A DNA stretch of 64,000 bases from Takakia lepidozioides (taxonomy: Eukaryota > Streptophyta > Takakiopsida > Takakiales > Takakiaceae): NCBI GenBank assembly GCA_030704615.1, contig CM060734.1, positions 40,874,042 to 40,938,041 on the forward strand, in the 5' to 3' direction. Under the pieces are notes generated by a model that was given only the letters and a program-made list of their open reading frames with translations, did no database searches and was not told where the DNA came from. The position numbers and the translations under genes are program-made. Positions 32,961 to 43,901 of this stretch are shown here, piece after piece. Position 1 is the first letter of the stretch. Every line of letters starts with the position of its first letter.

Positions 32961-33315
32961 TTGTGGGACTTACCTTGGCAAGTCTCAGCTAAGAGAGAGA
33001 CTTAGACAGAGAGCAGAAGCATATAACTGCTGCAACTGTGGGTTGGACAGAGGGAGCAGGTGAAGTACCTGTGGATGCCTTTGCACAATTTGTACGAATG
33101 TCTTTGGGGATGCCTCGCATCTCTGGTTATACATTTCTCGAGTAATGGGCGCATCCCTTCTCCCTTCGATAATGTCAAATGGATTTCCATACAGTTGTGG
33201 GGTTATATGTTAACACATCAGAAGGAAATATGTGCAGGACTGCAGATGAAAGGGAGGTCTTCATATAGTTGAGTACTTACTGAAACATCTCCTCAGTGGA
33301 ACTTATTTCATACTA

Positions 33316-36300
33316 TTGGCTTTACATTGCAGTGAGGATGTGAGTGCAAGCCTGTTTCTTCCTCGCAATATGGTTCTTGACAAAATGCAGCTGCAATCAG
33401 AAAGGAGGACTACTCGAAGTATCATGGCAATATTGGACCAATTGAGCTCCTACCTCCTACAAGTGAGCTGTGTGCCAGATGGTAACAATGCACTGCCTCA
33501 GAAAATCCCCGATGAGAGGAAGATTGATGGCAAAGAGGCTTTGAGTTTTGAGGAAGCACTCACAAGTGTTTCTCTACCAAGGGCTGATGCTCACACACCC
33601 ATTGGGGGTGATCAATCAAAGAACGAGGGAAGGCCCATGCCTTTCATCTCACCACAGTCTGGGATTGTGAAAGACAGGGGTCTTGAGGGCAAAGAATCAG
33701 GGAGATCTTCCCAGCCTGCTGTGGGAGGGAGTGGAGCCTTTGCCAGGGTTCCACCTGTTTGTGACCAATCAGGAGACTCAGAAATCGTGCCACTAGCATT
33801 ATTTGATTGTGTGTTGTTTCCTGGGTGGTCCATGCCCTTTCACATCTATGAGCCTTGCTATCACCTAATGGTTAGTATTCTTATTCACCTTCTTCTGCAC
33901 TATGTTGGAGATTAAAATCTAATGTCAGTATACAGATTAACGATCTTCTTCCCTTTCAGAAGTTTTCAGGCAATGAGGATAGCAAAGAGACATCTGGCCG
34001 ATATACCAGGTGGTTGATTCATGAACCTCCCCTCACATCCCTATACCTGAGCGGACCAAATAAACGCTCTCCTAATCGTTGTAAACTTTTCCTTTCTTTT
34101 GAGGGCCCACTTTCTTTTTCGAATCCTGATTGCTTTTGTCTCATAAGCACTTCAAGCTTCCTATGGACATCACAACGTCTCTTTCTTTTTGGACTGCTTG
34201 TGGAGGGCCCCTCTCTCTCTCTCTTGTTTGTTTCTTTCTCTCGTATACACTATTTGAGCTTTCCGTGGATGTTATTAAGTACCATTTCATTTCTTTCCTT
34301 CTTCTCTTTTGTGTGAGGTTTCTGTAATGTAGGCTTCCTGTGTATGATTTGATCTTCATTCGTTGTTTCTCTCCCTGCTCTGTATATGCTACCTGAATCG
34401 CTTTGATTTCTCACTGTTCATGAGCAGGTTCGGCAGTGTGTGGAGCAAGGAAAGCCATTCGGGCTATTGAGTATGTGTACCACTTCTTGGAACTCCTCTG
34501 ATGCTGACAAAGAAGAAGTTATCGGCACTGTCGCAGTTTGTTTCCCATCTCTTTCTTCTACAGGATCCGGTGCTTTGCTTTTCTTGGCCAGTGAGTAGCA
34601 GCAGAACCCTTCGTATGGTTCACAAAGAGAGGAAGATAGATAGAAACTCTATAACATCCACAGGGGCTGAGGGCCCATGATACACAGTAGAGCAACAAGA
34701 AACCACCTCAGACAGCACACTGTGTAATTGTCGGGGGTCCGGAGGAAATGAAGAATTTGAAAGGAATCGGGCCACGGTGTGTGCAGAACTTGAAGGTGTA
34801 CATGTTTCAGAGAGATTGCCAATCGTTCATAATCGGACGTGGCATTCGGCGATTTCGATTGCGAGACAAGAGGTATAACCAGAGACTCTTTCCACTTGGA
34901 TTTTGAGATGTTTTCTAGTCCTGATCACAACAAAATTGTCTGTTGGTTGGGGAACATTGTGAAGCTTCAGTTCTTCTCGAGTCAACTCTTCTTTAACTTT
35001 GTTGCGCTCTGAAATGTTCTAGAGTGCAAAGTCATCCGTCAAATCATTGGGATGCATTTCTGTGGAGGCACAAATTATGGCCTGCTGCTCATTGGATAAG
35101 TTGGCTGACCCAATGAATATTAGCTTCTGTAAGGATATTGAGGGACGGTCCAAAGAATTGTGGGGTTGGACCAAAAGAACATGACCCTTCACATCCTCAA
35201 TTGGACTAATCAGAAATCAACTGGCAATGCCCAGGTAGTGGATTAAATGTTGCTTTTGTTCTTTTTGAAGTGGAGAACTGAGCTTTGTGCATTTTTCTTC
35301 TTGTTTGTAAGAAAAGGCTTGAAAAGAACATGTCATTGGGCTGTTCTCTTCGTGTATATTGTTTCCCTTATGAAAATGAAAGGTTCAGTTGACTGGCATC
35401 AAACCGTGGGCGTGGGCAGGATGGTGCTCCAGCCATGCTCTTTCGGTTTGAACATGGGACAAGTATGCTTTCTTCCCTGGTCTCTTCCTATGCCCTCTCT
35501 TAGTTCCTCATTCTGCCCCGTCCTGATCGGGTGTTGGAAAGTGGGACCAACGTAGAATTATCTCTAAAAGAAATTTCTTTCTTTCTGGATGTCAAATTGT
35601 TGTTTTTTGCTTGCTTGTCTCGGAGCCCACTTCCTTCTTGCATTTACTTTCTTTGGCCCATAAGCTCTTTAAGCTTCCAATGGATGCTATAAGGTTCCTT
35701 TTCCTTTCCTTTTGTCTCCATAGATGTTACTTCGGCAGAGATGTATATATGTCAATGTGAAATTCTTAACAACTAATTCAAAGTTGGTGGAAGTGTCAAG
35801 GAACCTCAGAACCTGTTATTAAGGCTATAAGATGGTTTCTGGACCAAGCCTTTTAACTGGTCTTAAGATATGAGCATCAAGCCCTTTTTCCCTTTGATAT
35901 TTCCTTGCTTTCACCAAATAGCCTTCCTCTCTATCATGGGTTTGAAACATCTATTGTCTGTCCACCAACAGTGAGGCTTGACAATCACCTTTGCTGCCGT
36001 GATCGCCTGCAATGAGGCTGGGTTGCAGGTGGAGTACTTTGATGATGAACCTTGTGCAAGCCAGAGAGACCAGGACCTCCTTCTCGATCTCGCCAAGCGT
36101 GTGGTTGATATGTGCAAGCTCCTTGTTCCTGAGGTATACTATACTCTCTTTTGCTTGGTGGGCCACAGATTGTGAGCCCTCTTACTGTGCTATGTCATAC
36201 TTTTCTGTCTCCCTATGGAGGCCCAGTAGTATTTCACTCTCAATGCACCTTTTTGCTACTAAAGGTTTCGTGCCCTGTTTAGGCTTGTACATGGATGATG

Positions 36301-36843
36301 CTGCTTTAATGGTGTGTGGTGGCAGGCCCAGGTAGCACCAGGTTTAGTGGGATCTTTCCATAATCCTGTGCTTGCTTCATTTGCTGTGGGCCATCTTTTG
36401 CAAGTCCCTGTAAGTCTTTCCCATCCCTCTTCAGAGATTGCTGATCACTGTGAAAGTTGTAAAGACAAGACTGGATGGTAGCTTACCTTCACAATGGAAC
36501 CATGTTTGTGCAGCGACTTCTTTTTCCCTTGGGCTGCTTGTTGAGGGCCTCTTGAATTCTGCTTTTTTTTTTTTTGAGTTACCTGTGGACATTACGAAGT
36601 TGCCTTTCCCTTTCTTTCCTCTCTTTCTTCTGTCTATTTGAGCTTCCCTTGGACATTATAAAGCATCATTTCATTTCATTTCATTTCTTCTGGCACCAAC
36701 CCTATGAGCCTCCTGTGGGCTTGCAGAACCGGGTGAAGAAAAGGTGGTTGGGTATGGTGAGTACCAAGTATCGGCTGGTTGAGCAATTGCAGTTTTTGGA
36801 GGCCCAGGCTTTGATGAAAGATTTTTTCGATCAAGGTCCCTGA
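33316..36843 (+). CDS. LON substrate-binding domain gene, probably 3' part of the FIST gene
   Basis: Supported exons: about 33325-33870, 34428-34535, a piece ending at 34872, 35978-36133, about 36327-36409, and 36727-36843 with TGA. The LON N-terminal fold is plain: IVPLALFDCVLFPGWSMPFH then IYEPCYHLM, RQCVEQGKPFGLLSM, EEVIGTVA and QSFIIGRGIRRFRLRDK. A helical tail follows (NPVLASFAVGHLLQVP, WLGMVSTKYRLVEQLQFLE). LON domains hold protein substrates and occur in Lon proteases, cereblon and RING proteins. No ATPase, protease or CULT domain is seen. Same strand as, and only 0.5 kb after, the FIST exons with no stop-then-start evident, so one FIST-LON protein is plausible. One LON exon near 35020-35200 could not be placed. 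Confidence 0.65.
34154..36690 (+). repeat. Dispersed repeat family A in introns
   Basis: Copies sharing GAGCTTTCCGTGGACGTTAT and then AAAGCACCATTTCATTTC: 34154-34173, 34256-34294, 35671-35700, 36576-36600 and 36639-36690 on the plus strand. Reverse copies lie at 32491-32510, 34648-34680 and 60402-60441, and a weak plus copy at 54300-54330. All are outside recognised exons. Confidence 0.7.
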
Positions 36844-38132
36844 GCCCCATTGAGCTCCAAATGAAACTTTGCCACCTTCTCCAAGCATCCATGAATTAAG
36901 TTTCAAATATTTATCGCATCGAGTAAATATGGTTGACAATTATTGAAAATCCTGTAAACTAGACTGTCACAGTTATTTTTGGCTTCCTCAATGGATTTCA
37001 ATTGCTCAAATTTTTGAGTGGAAACAAGCACAGTATGTGTTGGACACATTTTTGCTGGTGTATTTGAAATTGTTAAGGATCAAATCTTGGGTAGTATCTT
37101 GGATTGTTGCATCTTCTGGAGGCTTCCTAGTGTTAGCACCCCTGTCTTCACTTTTGAAGATGAGGACTGCCTTTGCTGGGTCTGCATCTTCAATTTACTG
37201 GAAGAATCTCAAAGGTCAAATGTGGTAACTCTACTGTTACCCTCTCGTATTTTTCTCATACTAACATCACTGGTGTTACAAACTACTTGACTTCGCCATG
37301 GTGTAAGATGCAAATTTGGACTTACACAGTTCTGTCATGTAAGTTTGTGAAGGGTCTTTAGTAAGTTATCTGGGTGACCTTGATTGCTTTTTATAAGCAC
37401 TGATCCCTTCTAAGGCAACCAGGTTAATCTCTTCTTTCCCAGTTTCTTGTCCAGTAGGTACTTGTCTGCAACGTCTAGGGCACTGGGAAGGTTCAGGGTG
37501 GCCTCACCTGGCCTAGTGCAGATAGACTGGTAGATGGGACAGCCTGGAGGGTGCTCACGTGCTCACCGCTTGAGCCCAGCTTGTGCTGGAGAAGACACTC
37601 AGCAGATTTCTTCTTTCCCGGTTCTGTACTATTGGATCTGGGGTCGCCTTGAGCTTGTTGAGTTCCTGTATGCTACACCCACACTACACCCACACTGTAT
37701 GTAAAATTGAATATAATGGATCATCATCACGCTATTCCCACATCCAATCACAATTTCAACAAATGTCCACTTTCGTTGAATACAAGTTCAAGGTCGAGTT
37801 CAAGGGCTGGGCTGTTTCCCTTTTACTTGAAAGAAAACAAACAAACAATGTGACAGCAAAAACCCCTGAATGCCCCCTCTGCAACCCTAAAATCCTCTCC
37901 ATGCTGGTTTCTCATCTTCTGTCTCAGCTGTCTAATAACTCTCTCCGTGAATTCCTTACCTTCACTTCGACGTCGAATGTTTTCGCTTTGCTCTTTTTGC
38001 ATTAGCTCCGTCCTTCTCCCATCTCGAAATTCTCTAGCTTTTTTTTCTCTCTCCTGTAGCTGGACTCTATTGGAATTCTTACGAATGTGCGGCGAGGCAA
38101 GCAAGTACTAAGACCCGGGCAGGCTTTCAACT
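36844..38132. other. Intergenic, no supported gene
   Basis: A charged minus frame (37823-38104, many R, E, K) lies opposite a CT-rich stretch just before the Tim17-family start and is probably an artefact of 5' untranslated sequence. Confidence 0.45.
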
Positions 38133-40589
38133 ATGGGGACTCCATCGACAGATGTACCCCAAGACTTTGTTCCTGACCCCCAGGTGCGGTCGCTTGGATT
38201 GTCATTGTGTATTTCATTATCTCGATTGGTACGGGGATTGGATTTATGCTCTGTGCCCAAGAGTTTGGGTGCTGGGTTGTGGTGAATACGATGGTTGCTA
38301 CTTGCTTGGGTATGAAACCTGATATCATTGCCAAGCAAGCTCGGAACTGTATTGGTGTTGACAACCCTGAGATTTGGGGTCAAAGGAAAGAGATATTCTG
38401 AAATGCTAGTGCTTACTATTCAATCTAGTGCTTACTCTGATCTATATTTACAGAATGAGTAGGCCATATTTCCTACTTAGCTCTTTATGTTCCGTCCTTC
38501 CCTGCGATTGTTAGAGGGAGGTCCCAGCATGTATTACACCACGACTGTATGCAATCAATTCATAGTTGCACTCTGGTCATCCCTCTCCTTTTAACATTTA
38601 GGAGTTAGCCTGATGGACCCCATGGTGTACTTCTCGGCGAGATTTCTCTTTAGGGATATACTTACACCAGATTTTACCGGATTCTGTGTAAATGTGCAAG
38701 CAGGTAGCAGCAATGAAGACCGAATTTGAGGAATGGGGGACCAAGACTACCATCGGGGTGTTGGCAGGCATGCTTTATGGGGGTTCTCGCGAGGCATTTC
38801 AGTCCTCGGTAGCTCTCTCTCCCTTCCTTCCCGATGTAATTTGGGCCAGGGTTCAATGGCTGCATGTAGGGCAATCACTATCCCACCCTCTCCCTCTCTT
38901 CCTCTCACGGGACATGGTTTAGGCTTCATGAAGCCCTGAGCTCCTTGCAAGAGTCCTTTTGCTTATTTCTAGGTTTATGCACGACCCCTGCTTTCTCCAA
39001 TTTCTATCCTGTAGTGTCTCTTTGTTCACCCCTTAACCCTCTCTCTCCGTCTCCCTCCAAACTGCAGAGCATTAGCAGTGGTTCTGGAGGAGATATCATT
39101 TTGACTGACCTTATTTGCTACTAATTGTTTTTGGCTCAAGAATAGCAAGAGTTAACCTTGTCATGTATTTTAAATTTTTGTCGGCCACAAATTTTATGGT
39201 GTACCTATGTCTACTGGGTTTGACAGAAAGAGGAGGAAGCACTTTTACCATCTCCTAAAATGAGAGATCAGGACTGGCGACAGCGAAGAAGAGCATTGAG
39301 AGAGTTGATGGAGTTGCGGGTCCTGCGAATTGCTCGTGGAACGGTATTGGGGGGCGCGAAGCTTGGGGCTTTCACTGCCCTGTTTTGTGGTGTGCAACAT
39401 GGGCTTGCCGTGACCTACAATGGCCACAGCACTTACAACGTGGTGGCTGCTGGTGGAGCCACCGCCGCTGCTTTTGGTTTTACATGTATGGAAATATTTA
39501 TTGCTCTCTCTCACATCTCCCATTGACATATCAGCAACAAAGATTTCTAGCCCCTGAATCAATACGCCGAGCATGAACTCTAATGAAAGTTAATCTGAAT
39601 TTGATACATGGTGGGGTAATTTGGGGCTCTTTCGGTAATTTGCAAGAACAGTGTCAAATGTCCATTACGCCTGATGTGAACAAAAATCATTCAATGACTT
39701 CCATATTTCTTTAATCCCTCTTTCCCCATCTCCTTAACTGGGTGTGGGCACCATTCGAACTGAACTTTGGCCACATGATGAGATGGCTGTGTTCTGGAGG
39801 GAGGTAGGTTCTTGTTTTCCACCCAAAAACCAGTTGGGTGACACAGGTGCGCGTGATTGATTGGATATTGGTGGGTTCTGCTCACGGACAGTACCAGGGT
39901 CGTTGCTGCTGCGCATGCGTTCTGCAGTCATTGGCTCCCTTCTTGGAGCTGCCTTGTGCTTTCCCCTTGGTATTTCTTTTCTTTGGCTTCTCTTCAATTA
40001 ATCTGGTTTTTGCGCATTCCCGTGTTCGCACTTTCTCTCCCTCTCATCTCCTCTCTCACTCCCATGTGTGATGAGGTGGCTGGTTGACTTGTGACCTTTG
40101 AAGCTCTAACAGTGGTCAGACCTTGTTGGTTGGAAACTGTGTTGTTACTCAGGCCCTGTGGTGTGTTGCCCTGATTGAGCCAAAACCCAGCGGAGACTCA
40201 TCTAGTGCGCTAATGCCCATGAGGGGTGAGGGAATGCATATCTTGGCCCCTCATTACAGAAGAAAGTCATGTATCCTGGGTCTATTGAGGCACCAGAATA
40301 ATTTCTTGAGAGTTTGTTGTATAGAGAAGATGAAGATGGTAAAAATATAACTGGCTGCTGCAGAGGGACGAGATACTGAAGGTTTGATTTTGTCAGTTGA
40401 TATCATATTGTGGGTTTGGCTATGTCAGGACTGTTACACTCCGCCCTCCAGAAGGAAGTAGCCTCAATTGAGAAGGAAGCCCTGCAGGCTCCACCAGCAG
40501 GAGAGATCATGGGGAATGGCATTGATAAGAAAAGTGGCGGGATTGATGCTGTAATACAGCGCCTTGAAAAGAGACTCTCTGACCGGTAG
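38133..40589 (+). CDS. Tim17/Tim22/Tim23-family membrane protein
   Basis: Four exons keep phase and sum to 188 codons plus stop: 38133-38183 (MGTPSTDVPQDFVPDPQ), 38704-38808 (EEWGTKTTIGVLAGMLYGG), 39227-39476 and 40429-40589. Glycine-rich membrane segments typical of the family are TTIGVLAGMLYGGSREA, ARGTVLGGAKLGAFTALFCG and TYNVVAAGGATAAAFG. The C-terminal exon is helical and charged (QKEVASIEKEALQ). Family members form import channels or assembly factors in mitochondria and plastid envelopes. At 188 residues it is of usual length. Membership in a particular subgroup (HP20/HP30, OEP16 or complex I assembly) cannot be settled by eye. Confidence 0.8.
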
Positions 40590-40977
40590 CCTATCTGCAG
40601 TTTGAAAGGGTCGACAAAACTAGCTTGACTTGTTTTACTACATTTCAGCTTTTGATTGATGTGGGCTAAAAAGGTGGTTTTGCCTGGCAACATGTAGAGT
40701 TCTTACTAGCGATTGTCAATGGAAAACATACTCATGACCAGAGGGATGGGGACAGATTCAAGCGCATGTTTACCAATTATGTTATGTGGGCTGGTATGAG
40801 GCAGTATAGTGCCTTACACTTTGGTCTACCCAGTTGAGATTTGCAAGACAGGTTTCCCCTTAAGATTCAATTTTACTCTTCAAATAAGGACAATCTAAAA
40901 ATCAGCTTTTGCAAAAAAAACAACAACGGGTATAGTGACTGTTTTCTAGGTTACTGTTTTCCTTAGGGACAGCCAAG

Positions 40978-41100
40978 TTGTAGCCCAGGGGTAATGGGCA
41001 CGTGCCACCTTGGAAGTGGTTGTGGTCTATCCACGATTGGTGTCACAAAGGTGTCCACCTTCCTGCCGGAATAGTGGCACTTATGTGTCACCCCGCCGGT
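40978..41100 (+). repeat. tRNA-derived SINE, copy 2
   Basis: Matches the copy at 5938-6035: TAGCCCAGGGGTAATGGGC, then GTGTCCACCTTCCT. A small deletion removes the B box, so it should no longer be transcribed from its own promoter. Confidence 0.75.
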
Positions 41101-41489
41101 GTTTGGGTCTCATTGGGTCTCAAATCCTGCTACATTGTCCCCTGTGGTATGGTTCACGGCGGTCAGTCTGGGGATACTTTCTCTTGCCTGCCACGTGGCT
41201 TATATGAAAGGGGGTTAATTTTTCTTCCTCCTGAATTGTGCCAAGCTGTAGCTCCCAGGTATTTCTTTTCTTACTGTAACAATTCTAGGCAGCTGCCCTG
41301 AGAATCTAGGTATGATCTGAAGGGTTGTCTGAAAATAACATTTTAAACTAATGGTCACTGTAATTATTGCCTCTCATTTTTTAATAATTGGGACTTGAAT
41401 GCACCTATGGGCCCCGCCGGTACAGCCCATGGGGTGAGCTCATGAACCCACCCCGTCTAGATTTTGAATTTTTTCTAAGTCCTAGTTCT

Positions 41490-41735
41490 TTATTGGCGGC
41501 GGACCTTCTAGCGGACTAGCCAAACCCTCAACAGAGTGACTCCAACTGGCGAGCGGACTGACCAGCGGATTGGCGATTGGCGAGAGGACTGAGCAGCAGA
41601 CTAGCGATTGGCGAGCGGACTGACCAACTGACTGGTGATTGGCGAGCAGCCTAAGTCGGTCTGGCAGACTGGCAAGCGGACTCACCAGCAGACTAGCGAG
41701 CGATGAGCGGACTCCAACTGGCGAGCGCCTAACTC
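41490..41735. repeat. Minisatellite, GGCGAGCGGACT units
   Basis: Irregular tandem copies of GATTGGCGAGCGGACTGACC with variants AGCAGACTAGC; about 30-bp units, eight or so copies. Confidence 0.85.
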
Positions 41736-41804
41736 CAACCTTGAGACCCTCCTCAAACAAAATATATTTTTATAATTAACACACATTACCACCACAATGT
41801 CACC

Positions 41805-41860
41805 TGCCAGGATTTGAACTACAAACCTCATATTCCTCACAAGTTGCTCTTTCCATCACA
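41805..41860 (-). repeat. Possible Pol III (SINE-like) box pair
   Basis: Minus strand has TAGTTCAAATCCTGG (41808-41822), a good B box, and a weak A box candidate about 35 nt upstream. No copy elsewhere in the window. Confidence 0.3.
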
Positions 41861-42336
41861 CGCTTTCTGCAAACCCTTGAAAAAATTAATTATTTATCTA
41901 TATATCTTCAGGTGTTTTGTGGGCCCAACATACTCACTCCCCCTCTAGCTTCCCTTGCGCGCGGCTAACCCGACCAGGTAGGGGTCGCCCCACCCTGCGC
42001 GATCCCCTGTGCCACCCGCGGGCCCCGCCACAACCACAGGTGCCCGCATTCAAGTCCCAATTATCAAACAATGAGAAGCTTTTGCATTCTGCTTTTCAGA
42101 ATGAAGGTGGGTCCCGACTCCTCTTTCTAGGGTCTACCACTGTCCTGTTTCGAAGTTCTGAAAGGGCACGCATTTTGATGGCAAGACCTTTTGTCAGTGA
42201 GCGACATTAATCCTCCACTGACAACAAATCTAGCACACTCTTCCAAACCTCCTTAAAAAGTACGTAGGCCTAGTTGCTTCAAGGATTGCTTCATGCAGTA
42301 CATTCTGATGAGCCCCATTTGATTGGACACCAGTGG

Positions 42337-42830
42337 TTAAAAGAGAGAGTTGAATAAGTTAGTAACTGCAAGTGTCGGCGAGCTTGTTGCATATTTACAG
42401 ACTGGCAAGCTAGCAACTTGATTGGATTCAATTGCATGGTGAACAGTCAGTCCCTCACGAGGAACAATTGTGGTTGTACCTGCATCTCCCATAAAGAAGG
42501 TAGGCCTGCAGCCCTCTCGAGTCTCTGCCAACCGAGGCAGGAGCAGCTCTTGTGAACCCTGCTGTGAGCATGAACCATGAACCTAGTTAGCTTTGCCCTT
42601 CACAACTGTTTCTCCACTCAAATCTCAGATTCTCGAGTCTTCTCCAGAATCCCAATTTGGGCGACTTTAGAATCGAAGGCTTACTCCATGTCAATAGCTG
42701 TCCACGGAAGCTGGGCCCAGCTAAGTTTGGTTGTTTCACGAGCAAATCTCGCTGCATAAGAGGTGACATCTTCAGACATTGCAGTCTGCAGAAGTCCAAA
42801 GAAACAAGCGTGAAAGGACAACTCGGGCCA
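42337..42830 (-). pseudogene. Unrecognised decayed coding sequence
   Basis: Two minus frames look protein-like: SYAARFARETTKLSWAQLPW, a TAA, AFDSKVAQIGILEKTRES, a TGA, then in another frame RPTFFMGDAGTTTIVPREG to SLF and a stop at 42337. Amino-acid composition looks real, yet stops and a frameshift break it. I do not recognise the family. Confidence 0.35.
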
Positions 42831-43525
42831 TCCGAGGGGGGTTACATCTACGACGCCCTTCCTTCGGAGATTCATGTACATACAGTTTTCGTTTTCGCTT
42901 GCGTAACAAACTCCCGTAATGAGTGAGAGCCGTAGGAGAGAAGGAGTATTTACGGTTATGTGTAACGCGTGCAGTACGGTTCCTACCACCCTGGTACCTA
43001 CAGTGGTTCAGGCATACTTAGGTCGGTATGTAGGTAGCTAGCTACCGGATACCGTTCGATACGGAGTCAAAAGAATTCCCCGGCCCGTGACATTATGGAT
43101 ATTTTACCGAGACAATTTTAGCAAAGTAGAAGATTCGTGTGAAGGTGATGACCGGAGACCGGTTGAAGTGGTGGTGCAAAAAGCGACGTCCTGTGGGACG
43201 GTGACTGCGCCACCCGTCCTCTATGTGTTGTCTATAAGTTCATGCAGCCCATCCCTCCTGCACTCTCTTTCTCGCCCAACACCTGCTTGCTTCGCCTCTT
43301 ACACTACACCATCCTTGGCTGTGAGATACCTGTTCTCTCCTCTTTCCAGGTCACGCTTGTGCAGTAATATTTACCGAGCTTGTTGTTCTTTGATTCTCTC
43401 ATTGGTACGTCGTCTACTCTCGTCCTCGGGGACACACGCGTACTGGGTCCACATGTTTTTCTTTCAGTGAGTCGTTCTTCGTGTTTCGTAGAATTGTCGG
43501 GGTCCCTAGAAGTCCTTAGTGGATT

Positions 43526-43556
<31 letters not shown>

Positions 43557-43901
43557 GCTCGTCCACATTTCGCTTCACGGTCGCCGGATGCTGTTACAGT
43601 CTGGCTTCCGGAGACCTCTCTTTGTGCGTGTATATCTCTCTGGACATCCACAGGAGCATTACATTCGACTTTAGTTTTCTTTCTCGAGAAAGTGGTACTT
43701 TGTAATGTGGTCGTTATATTTGCACTGTTCGATGGGAAATGCAGACGAGTATGAGGTAGCTATGTGCATGCCTGCTAGGCTGTGGACAATTATCCGTATG
43801 AGATCCTCCTCAGGCGGGAGATAAGTTACAGGAAGGCGCGAGAAGACGGATATACTTACAAAGCAATGAAAAATCTTACAAGGTCTGCGAGATACAGGAG
43901 A

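Noticed and set aside
37823-38104. Charged 93-residue minus frame resembling a coiled coil
   Set aside because: Lies opposite a CT-rich leader directly before the Tim17-family start codon; GA-rich antisense yields R/E/K by composition.
38184-38401. Hydrophobic frame (AWIVIVYFIISIGTG) after the first Tim17-family exon
   Set aside because: The GT donor at 38184 and the in-phase exon at 38704 make a coherent protein without it; best treated as intron.
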